NCBI GenBank assembly: GCA_047639615.1
Contig: JBLIOL010000064.1
Span: forward strand, 1-20,179
Source: CAYWNK01 sp047639615
Lineage (GTDB): Bacteria; Planctomycetota; UBA1135; GCA-002686595
Reading direction: 5' to 3'
DNA: 20,179 nucleotides
In this document: positions 1-6,113 of the stretch, in pieces
Layout of the letters: every line of letters begins with the position of its first letter
Numbering within the stretch: position 1 is the first letter of the stretch
Translations under genes and position numbers: made by a program
The notes under the pieces: generated by a model
What the model saw: only the letters and a program-made list of their open reading frames with translations
Databases searched by the model: none
Told to the model about the DNA's origin: nothing

Positions 1-2
1 TG

Positions 3-1205
3 GATGTTGTGCTGCGGGACGACCTGCTGAATGGCTCCTTGCTGCAGCTCTTCCGGCGCGAGCTCGACCTGCAAATCCAGCTGCGCTTCCCGGCCCTCGA
101 GGAAATGAGCCTCGAAGTCATCACCACAGACGAGAGCACGGGATTGCGCTACGCACTGGACACGACGATCGGGCTGATGCAGCCCACGGGCGCAACCGAG
201 CACGCGGGCTTCCCGGCCAGCGGTTACCGCGCGAGCTGGACCCTCAGCGCCGAGCGACCCGGCGCGCTCAACCTACAAGGGCTTCAGTTGCGCTTTGCCT
301 ACACCAGCGGCTTCCGCGCAGACACCCTGGCCGGCAGCGTGGCCATGGACCGCCTTGAAGCCGTGGTGCACGCCGCGGATGGCCAGCTCCAGGTGCGCGA
401 CTTCCCGGAGGCTGGGCGCCCCTTGGAATTCCGCGGCGACCTGGGCCCCCTCACCCTCCAAGTGTGCGTTCCTGAAAGGGACTTCCGAATGGGCCGAGCC
501 TTCATCCTGCCGGTACTTGTGCAGGCACCGGGCCACTCCATGAGTTCGGCCAAGCCCAGCTTTCCGCGTACGCCCGATTTCACCTGCGAGAGTGTCACCA
601 ACCAGCAGACCGAAGCCGGCGCCACAGTGGGCTACCTGCTGACGCCCACACGATCGGGGCAGCTGACCATTCCAGCCCTGAGCCTGGCCTACTTCGATCC
701 CGGGCGCGAGACCTACGGGCTAGCAGAGGGCGCTCCAACCATTATCCAAGTCTCCGAGATCGGCGACGACAGCGTCAGTGCACCTGGCCCCGATCAAGAG
801 CCCGCCGCCCCGGGCCCGCTGCAGAAACCTGAATCAGCGCCCTGGGCCGAACGTCTAGCCCTGCCCCTTGCTGCCGTGCTTGCGCTGGTGCTTTGGCGCA
901 GACGCGCCAGCCGCAACGGCGAGAGCTCACCCGCCGCCACAGACACGGACCACAAGCCAAGCGGAACACCCTTGGCTCATCTGCGTGAGGCGCTCGAAGC
1001 GCGCATCAACCAGGGCCCCGCCTCCCTGACCAATGACGAGCTCGTTCGCCAGCTACAGGCCAGCGGCCTCCCCGCCGGCCTAGCTCAAGCAGCGGCCAGC
1101 ATGTTCGAGTCCCTCGACGGCGAGCGCTTCGGCGGTCCGGCCTTAGCCGATCCCGAAGCGCAGGTTCAGGGGCTACTCGAGCGTATCAACCAAGCCGACT
1201 CTTGA
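3..1205 (+). CDS. BatD-like (oxygen tolerance family) membrane protein, 3' part
   Basis: The reading frame is open at the left edge, so the true start lies outside; a GTG at 9 is only an internal codon. The visible ~400 residues form a long β-rich extracytoplasmic region. It ends in a segment containing GQLTIPALSLAYFDP and a Tyr-containing strand, the pattern that closes BatD repeats (a G-x-x-x-IP step followed by an F-D-P strand). A Pro-rich linker follows, then one hydrophobic segment (about residues 282-297 from the GTG, ending WRRRA), then a ~100-residue cytoplasmic helical tail. BatD proteins normally sit in the MoxR/DUF58/BatA/BatB aerotolerance cluster and are thought to act in envelope assembly or stress; those partners would be upstream, out of view. 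The family call rests on architecture and one motif, so another BatD-like surface protein is possible. Confidence 0.62.
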   Translation, partial: DVVLRDDLLNGSLLQLFRRELDLQIQLRFPALEEMSLEVITTDESTGLRYALDTTIGLMQPTGATEHAGFPASGYRASWTLSAERPGALNLQGLQLRFAYTSGFRADTLAGSVAMDRLEAVVHAADGQLQVRDFPEAGRPLEFRGDLGPLTLQVCVPERDFRMGRAFILPVLVQAPGHSMSSAKPSFPRTPDFTCESVTNQQTEAGATVGYLLTPTRSGQLTIPALSLAYFDPGRETYGLAEGAPTIIQVSEIGDDSVSAPGPDQEPAAPGPLQKPESAPWAERLALPLAAVLALVLWRRRASRNGESSPAATDTDHKPSGTPLAHLREALEARINQGPASLTNDELVRQLQASGLPAGLAQAAASMFESLDGERFGGPALADPEAQVQGLLERINQADS

Positions 1206-1363
1206 CCGCGAGCAGGCAGAAGAAGGCGCCCACAGCGCTGACCACTCGTAGGGCCAAGCCGCGCCCGTCACCCTCTTGCGGCGCAGGCTGCTCCGGCTGC
1301 CCCCCCTACCTTCGCCTGTAGGTTCCTAGCAACCTTAGCCCGGACAACCTTCCTCACGGCAAA

Positions 1364-2788
1364 CTAGGCGGATTCGATACGCGCCGCACCCAGACGCAGA
1401 GCATCCAGCAGTAACTCGAGCTCATCCTGCTCCGTGCGCCAATTTGCGAAAGCAACCCGCAGGGCAACCCGACCTCCAAAGCGAGTCGAGCCCAGCTCCA
1501 CCCGGCCCGCATCATTTACCTGCCGAACGAAGCTCTCGTTCAGCTCGTCCAAGAGCCGCGCGCGCATACCTGCGGGACGCAAGCGGAAGCAAACCACATT
1601 GCTGTGCACTGGCGCAAGGCGCTCAAAGTCCTGCTCCGCGTCGATGCGCCGACCAAACTCCCGTGCCAGTTCCACGTGACGCCGAATCCAACCCGCGACC
1701 CCTTGCTGGCCATAGGCGGCCAAGCAACTCCAGAGAGCAAAGGCCCGCGGAGGCCGACTCATCTCGGGACCCAGGTTGGCGAAGACCGTGCGCGCCTGAT
1801 CGCCCCCGGGCAAGTAGCCCCCACGCAGACGATGCGGCGCGGCGAGGAAGCGTTTATCGGCCACAAAAGCCACACCACAGCCCGTCGGCACATTCAGCCA
1901 CTTGTGCGCGTCCAGCGCCGCTGACTGCACGCCCTCAATACCGGCCGTCCATTCTCGGAACTCCTCCGCCGCGCGCGTGCACAGTCCGAAGGCGCCATCC
2001 ACATGCACCCAGACCCTGCGCCCAGCGACCAAACGCAGGGCAGCTTCCAGCGGGTCGAAGTCACCGCTATTGACCTCCCCAGCGCTGATCACAAGCACAG
2101 CCGGCGTGTCGCCCAGCTCATCGAGAGCGAGGCTGAGTGCACCTAGGTCTAGGCGCCCTTGACCCCCTTGATCGAAGCGCTGCACGCAACGCGTTCCCAA
2201 GCCCAGCCCCGCAAGCGCCTTGGGAATACTCGCATGCAAGTAGCCGCCGGCCAGCACCGGCATGACCGGCAAACCAAAGAGCCCGTCCCGACTCACGTCC
2301 ACGCCGTGCTGCTTGCCCCACCACTGACGCGCGGCGGCCAAGCAGGTCTGGTTAGCCTGGTGCGCACCGGAAACGAGCACACCGCTCCAGCTGCGCGGCA
2401 GCTCCAGGAGCACCAGCAACCAATCCAGTACGACCTCCTCCAAGCGCGCCGCCGCCGGCGAACTCGTCCATGAGGAGGCCACCTGGTCCATAACATCCCC
2501 GAGCCATTGCCCGGCCAATGCCGCCGGCGTGACGCCACCCACCACATAGTGGAAGTAGCGCGGCCCACTGCTCGCAACCCCCGCGCGCAGACCCAATTCA
2601 GCCAACTGATCGAGCGCACCTTCAGCACCCAAACCAGACCCCGACAGCTCAGGGCTCCAAGCCTGTGCGTACTCCACGGCACCCTGCTCGCGGGTCGGCG
2701 CACGGTCCACAGCCGCCAGGTAGGCCAAGCCAGCCTCCAGGGTCAGCCGTAGAACGGGTTCCACTTCGTCGCGACAGGGATCGGCCAT
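1364..2788 (-). CDS. Group II pyridoxal-phosphate-dependent decarboxylase (aromatic-amino-acid/glutamate decarboxylase-like)
   Basis: This cytosolic fold-type I PLP enzyme would decarboxylate an amino acid or related substrate that cannot be named from sequence. Numbered from the upstream GTG at 2797 (477 residues), the marks are: substrate-region GPRYFHYV (78-85); SPAAARLEEVV (113-123) with the helix that precedes the active site; a PLP-phosphate loop reading SGAHQAN (143-149) where the family usually has SGGTEAN; stacking His188 in YLHAS; Asp267 in VHVDGAFG, which pairs with the pyridine nitrogen; and Schiff-base Lys299 in DAHKWLN. Length is normal for the family (about 470-500). I chose the ATG at 2788 over the GTG three codons earlier; neither has a clear ribosome binding site. 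The gene is convergent with the BatD-like gene and has its own intergenic region upstream, so it appears monocistronic. Confidence in the family is high; the substrate is unknown. Confidence 0.88.
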   Translation of the reverse strand: MADPCRDEVEPVLRLTLEAGLAYLAAVDRAPTREQGAVEYAQAWSPELSGSGLGAEGALDQLAELGLRAGVASSGPRYFHYVVGGVTPAALAGQWLGDVMDQVASSWTSSPAAARLEEVVLDWLLVLLELPRSWSGVLVSGAHQANQTCLAAARQWWGKQHGVDVSRDGLFGLPVMPVLAGGYLHASIPKALAGLGLGTRCVQRFDQGGQGRLDLGALSLALDELGDTPAVLVISAGEVNSGDFDPLEAALRLVAGRRVWVHVDGAFGLCTRAAEEFREWTAGIEGVQSAALDAHKWLNVPTGCGVAFVADKRFLAAPHRLRGGYLPGGDQARTVFANLGPEMSRPPRAFALWSCLAAYGQQGVAGWIRRHVELAREFGRRIDAEQDFERLAPVHSNVVCFRLRPAGMRARLLDELNESFVRQVNDAGRVELGSTRFGGRVALRVAFANWRTEQDELELLLDALRLGAARIESA

Positions 2789-2991
2789 GGACGGCACCGT
2801 ATCGTCTTGACCCGGGCCCTACGCCACCCCGCCTCGCATACATCTGATACTGCCAGGCTTTGCTGTGCTCCTAGGGCGGCCCCTAGTCGCACTAGGAAGC
2901 TGGTCGTAGATCACCCACACAGGCCGCAGTCCCTCTTCGCGAGTGCGGGTGGATGCTGTCCTTGCCCCAGTCCCGCCTGCCCCATGCAAGA

Positions 2992-3026
2992 ATCCAGGCC
3001 CAGGACGAGGAGTCCTGAGCCTGGAT
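2992..3026 (-). terminator. Hairpin downstream of the RNA helicase gene
   Basis: ATCCAGGC (2992-2999) pairs with GCCTGGAT (3019-3026), and inside it CAGGAC (3001-3006) pairs with GTCCTG (3012-3017). This makes a 14-pair stem with one C/A mismatch and a 5-nt loop. It begins 24 nt after the helicase stop codon on the minus strand. No real U-tract follows (TTCTTGC), so it may be a weak terminator or an mRNA 3'-end stabiliser. A second short perfect hairpin, CCTAGT-CGC-ACTAGG, lies at 2882-2896. I see no gene between 2798 and 3050. Confidence 0.5.
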
Positions 3027-3050
3027 GAATCGGTCAGTGCTTAGCGCAGA

Positions 3051-5738
3051 CTAGAAGCTGCGCGGGCGGAAACCGCTCCCGCCACCGCGACCGCGTCGCG
3101 GGCCGCGTCGGCGGAAGCCGCCGCCGCGCGGTGCTCCGCCGGTGCCTGAGCCACTGAAGTCCGTGCCTTTGAAGCCACTATCGCGCCAGGGCTGGCTCGG
3201 GGCGCCTTCGTCGCGGCCGTAGCCGCCACCGCCGCCAGTCGAGGGGGAGCCATAACGCCCACGCCCGCCACCGAAACCGCCGCGTCCGCCGCCACCGTGG
3301 CCGCGTCGGCTCCCGCCGCCGTAACCACCACGATCTTCGCGCTGGTAACCGCCGCCGCCGCCGCCGTAGCCGCCGCCGCCGCCGCTATCCTCGCGCTGGT
3401 AGCCACCGCCACCACCGCCGCCGTAACCGCCGCTGTCTTGACGCTGGTAGCCACCGCCACCGCCGCCGCCGTAGCCGCCGCTATCTTGGCGCTGGTAGCC
3501 ACCGCCACCACCGCCACCGTAACCGCCGCCGCCGCCGCCGTAGCCGCCACGATCTTCACGCTGGAAGCCACCGCCGCCGCGACCGAAGCCGCCGCGGGAA
3601 CGCGGGGCACCACGACGGGGTCCGCCGCGACCGCCGCCGCCGAAGCTGCGCCTTGCACCGCCGCCACCGAAGGAGCGCGCGGGCGGGCCGGACTCACCGG
3701 CAGCCGCCTTGCGGATGAGAACTTCCGGGTCACGCTCATCGGGAACGCCTGCGGCCGTCTCGAAGGCAGGCGCCATGTCAGCTGCGACCTCGAAGTAGCT
3801 ATCGAAGGCATCCAAGCGAATGGCCCCCACAGACTTGCTGTCCACACCGCCACGACGGCAAACCGTCGCAAGGATGCGGCTCGGGTTGCCGCCGGCCTTG
3901 AAGCCCCAGTTGATCACGAAAGTGACGAAGCCCTGGTTGTCGGGCATGGACTGCATGGCACCGGCATCGGGGGTGCTCATCATGCGCGCCGAAGTGCGGG
4001 ACTCGAAGGGGCGCCGCTCTTCGCGAACGCTGGCTGCGTTCTTCTCACGCAACACACCGAGATCCTTGAGGCGGCTCATGATGACCACTTGATCGCGACC
4101 GAGCAACAGGGCCAAGACTTCGATCGCCTCGCGATCGGTGGTCAGCTCCTTAGCTTGCTCGAGCAGCTCCGCGCTGGGCTCGCTCTGGGTCTCCAGGAAG
4201 GCCTTGACCTTGCCAGCTTCTTCAGCTGCCAGGGCCTGCGCGACTTCTGCACGCCCAGGGATCGGACGGAACTCAAGCTCCACACCGGCCGAGTGCATGT
4301 TGCGACTAACCTTGCGCTCCTTGCTGCCGGGTACAAGCATGACGCTGGTGCCTTCGCGACCGGCGCGACCCGTACGACCACTGCGGTGCGTGTAGGCCTC
4401 CATGTCGAAGGGCAGAGAGAAGTGCACCACCACGGCCACGTCCGGCACATCCAAGCCACGGGCGGCCACATCGGTGGCGACCATGACACTCGGGTTGCCG
4501 CGGCGGAAGGCCGCCAGGGTGCGCGTACGCTGTGCTTGCTGCAGATCGCCGGAGAGGTGACCAGCGGTGAAACCGTCGTCCGTCAGGCGCTCAGCAAGGC
4601 CGGCAGCTTCCGCGCGGGTCTTGACGAACACTAGGCAGCGCTCATTGCAGGCCAGGGATAGCACGCCCACAAGGGCGGGGTAGCGCGTATCCGGGCGGAT
4701 GGTGTGAGCGACGTGCGTGATGGTGTCGTGGGCAGCGCCGAGGGCGGTGCCTTCCACCACGAGAGCGTTGCGCTGGTAGCGCTCAGCCATGTAACGCACG
4801 GCGTCGGGGAAGGTGGCCGACACCAGGTGGGTGTGGCGGTCCTCCGGAGTGGCTGCGAGGATCGCCTCGAGCTCGTCGCGGAAGCCCATATCGAGCATCT
4901 GGTCGCCCTCGTCGAGGGTGACCTGGCTCACGCCGGAGAGATCCAGCGCGCCACTGCCGACGTGGTCGAGCAGACGGCCGGGGGTACCGACGACCACCAT
5001 CGGGCGACGCGCGAGGCGGCGCCGCTCGGGGCCGACGGGGGTGCCGCCGGTTACGCAGTCGATGGTCAAGCCGGGTACATCGGCGTAGAACCATGCCAGT
5101 TCCGCCTTGACCTGGATGGCCAGCTCACGGGTCGGCGTAATCACCAGCCCGCGGGGCCGGTGGGCACCGGAGCCGAGCGCGGCTTCGATCAGAGCCGGAG
5201 CCATGACCAAGCCCAGCGCAATCGTCTTGCCCGAACCGGTTTGGGAAGAGATGCGCAGGTCACGTCCCTCCCGTTGCGCTTCGATGGCGGACTGCTGGAC
5301 CGGCATCAAGCCGGGGAAGCCCTTGCGCATCAAAGCGGGCCGCAGTAGTTCGGGCACGTCCGCAAAGGGATCGACCTCGACCTCAACCGCTGCTTCCGTC
5401 TCTTCGGTCGTTTCCGCCTCGGCGGTCTCTTCAGTGGCTTCAGTGGCTTCAGTGGCTTCCGCCTCAGCGCTGACTTCTACCTGCTCCGTCTCTGCGGTGG
5501 CGTCAGTCGTTTCCGTTGCTTCGACCTCTACGGTCTCTTCCATGTTTGTGTTGTCAGTGGCCTCTTCGGCCCCGTTTTCCATGACCTGCTGGGTCTGGTT
5601 GTCAGTCGTTGCGTTGTTACCCATCTCAGGGGCGTCGCCCTGGTTTTCATTCAGTTCGTTCATATCCCAATGCAGGGTCTTGCCCTGTCCTTCTTCACCG
5701 TGTTTCTGCCCGCTTCGTGGCTCTTGGCCGCGGGTCAT
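3051..5738 (-). CDS. DEAD-box RNA helicase, CsdA/DeaD type, with acidic N-tail and RGG/Gly-rich C-tail
   Basis: An ATP-dependent RNA helicase, probably acting in ribosome assembly or cold and mRNA metabolism like CsdA/DeaD. Numbered from a GTG at 5744 (897 residues): acidic Glu/Ala/Thr-rich tail 58-125; Q-motif area 127-152; motif I SQTGSGKT 166-173; Ia PTRELA 204-209; TPGR 254-257; motif II reads DEGD (278-281), not DEAD; SAT 309-311; motif V ATDVAARGLD 423-432; motif VI HRSGRTGRAG 453-462; DbpA-type RNA-binding domain 606-661; then ~205 disordered residues rich in Gly, Arg, Tyr and Gln. The ATG at 5738 is used here. The ATG at 5663 (beginning MNELNENQG) is a serious alternative, because the residues before it look unconserved and neither start has a ribosome binding site. 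The protein is much longer than E. coli DeaD (629 aa) because of the two tails. The gene appears monocistronic. Confidence 0.93.
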   Translation of the reverse strand: MTRGQEPRSGQKHGEEGQGKTLHWDMNELNENQGDAPEMGNNATTDNQTQQVMENGAEEATDNTNMEETVEVEATETTDATAETEQVEVSAEAEATEATEATEETAEAETTEETEAAVEVEVDPFADVPELLRPALMRKGFPGLMPVQQSAIEAQREGRDLRISSQTGSGKTIALGLVMAPALIEAALGSGAHRPRGLVITPTRELAIQVKAELAWFYADVPGLTIDCVTGGTPVGPERRRLARRPMVVVGTPGRLLDHVGSGALDLSGVSQVTLDEGDQMLDMGFRDELEAILAATPEDRHTHLVSATFPDAVRYMAERYQRNALVVEGTALGAAHDTITHVAHTIRPDTRYPALVGVLSLACNERCLVFVKTRAEAAGLAERLTDDGFTAGHLSGDLQQAQRTRTLAAFRRGNPSVMVATDVAARGLDVPDVAVVVHFSLPFDMEAYTHRSGRTGRAGREGTSVMLVPGSKERKVSRNMHSAGVELEFRPIPGRAEVAQALAAEEAGKVKAFLETQSEPSAELLEQAKELTTDREAIEVLALLLGRDQVVIMSRLKDLGVLREKNAASVREERRPFESRTSARMMSTPDAGAMQSMPDNQGFVTFVINWGFKAGGNPSRILATVCRRGGVDSKSVGAIRLDAFDSYFEVAADMAPAFETAAGVPDERDPEVLIRKAAAGESGPPARSFGGGGARRSFGGGGRGGPRRGAPRSRGGFGRGGGGFQREDRGGYGGGGGGYGGGGGGGYQRQDSGGYGGGGGGGYQRQDSGGYGGGGGGGYQREDSGGGGGYGGGGGGYQREDRGGYGGGSRRGHGGGGRGGFGGGRGRYGSPSTGGGGGYGRDEGAPSQPWRDSGFKGTDFSGSGTGGAPRGGGFRRRGPRRGRGGGSGFRPRSF
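3311..3566 (-). repeat. In-frame tandem repeats coding for the helicase Gly/Tyr/Gln/Arg tail
   Basis: Within the helicase gene, a 48-bp unit encodes YQRQDSGGYGGGGGGG. It occurs twice in near-identical form (residues 750-765 and 766-781), then as an 18-residue variant (782-799), with further partial copies starting QREDRGG at 728 and 801. On the plus strand it shows as runs of CCGCCGCCG split by CTGGTAGCC blocks. Because copies are near-identical, unit number could vary between strains by slippage. This is coding repeat, not a CRISPR or intergenic array. Confidence 0.9.
5430..5458 (-). repeat. 9-bp tandem repeat in the acidic tail of the helicase
   Basis: Three consecutive copies of TCAGTGGCT (plus-strand reading) encode Glu-Ala-Thr triplets in the acidic N-terminal tail. 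Together with neighbouring imperfect copies they give an EAT-rich low-complexity stretch. Confidence 0.75.
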
Positions 5739-5744
5739 TCCCAC

Positions 5745-6113
5745 TTGTTACGTTTCGAGTTGTTACTTCAGATCCCCGCTCCGAACCGGTCTTTGCCGGC
5801 CTTAGGGCGACGCAGGTTACGGACTCCGTCGCCTAGTGGACGACCGAACCAAAACACGCCCCAGTTTGACCTTGGGGCGTCCAGCTCCTGCCCCAATACG
5901 AAGCAAGAGGCTCGCACCTAAATAGGTTCTAGCCTCCCGCTGGGGACCCTGCATTGTATCCGGGGTCAAGGCCGAGGGTGGGTCCACCTAATGGAATTGT
6001 CCCTTGGCAGTCCCACAGGAGGCGCTCAGTGGGGCCTGAAAAAGATTCCAGGCAGCAGAGCCGGCTCAGCTTCCCGGGTACCTAGGCAGGCAGGCGATAG
6101 AGAAACCAGGAGA
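5745..6113. other. Divergent intergenic region with structured leader of the helicase gene
   Basis: About 370 bases between the divergent helicase and lipoprotein genes. I see no gene or RNA gene. Three inverted repeats lie on the helicase side: CCGG-TCTTTG-CCGG near 5787-5800; GGCGACG (5806-5812) with CGTCGCC (5827-5833); and ACGCCCCA (5856-5863) with TGGGGCGT (5873-5880). Read toward the helicase, the last is followed by GTTTTGG, which resembles a weak intrinsic terminator. A TACAAT box occurs on the minus strand at about 5953-5958, but no good -35 accompanies it. A plus-strand reading frame stays open from 5991, yet residues before 6114 show no protein-like character. Confidence 0.5.
5856..5880 (-). 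promoter_or_regulatory. Candidate leader hairpin/attenuator upstream of the helicase
   Basis: The perfect 8-bp stem ACGCCCCA/TGGGGCGT has a 9-nt loop. In the minus-strand direction it is followed by GTTTTGGTT. It lies 118-142 nt upstream of the ATG at 5738, with no minus-strand gene before it, so if transcribed it would sit in the helicase 5' leader. CsdA-type helicase mRNAs in other bacteria have long regulated leaders. Function here is inference. Confidence 0.35.

Noticed and set aside
1319..1336. AGGTT-CCTAGC-AACCT hairpin as a terminator between the BatD-like and decarboxylase genes
   Set aside because: Only five pairs and no U-tract on either strand; could be chance.
1444..2073. Plus-strand reading frame opposite the decarboxylase
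   Set aside because: Arg/Pro/Ala-rich shadow of a conserved PLP enzyme; no start signal.
3311..3566. Regular repeats resembling a CRISPR array
   Set aside because: The units are in-frame codons of the helicase tail with no unique spacers and variable unit length.
3297..4634. 445-codon plus-strand reading frame opposite the helicase, Ala/Thr-rich
   Set aside because: It mirrors the GC-rich Gly-repeat region and the core of a well-conserved helicase on the other strand; no domain, ribosome binding site or sensible composition.
4704..5348. 214-codon plus-strand reading frame opposite helicase motifs I to III
   Set aside because: It is antisense to the conserved helicase core and reads as an artefact of high GC content.
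5866..5900. TTGACC with a later CAATAC as a plus-strand promoter
   Set aside because: Spacing is about 20 nt and the first box lies in the hairpin loop; not convincing.
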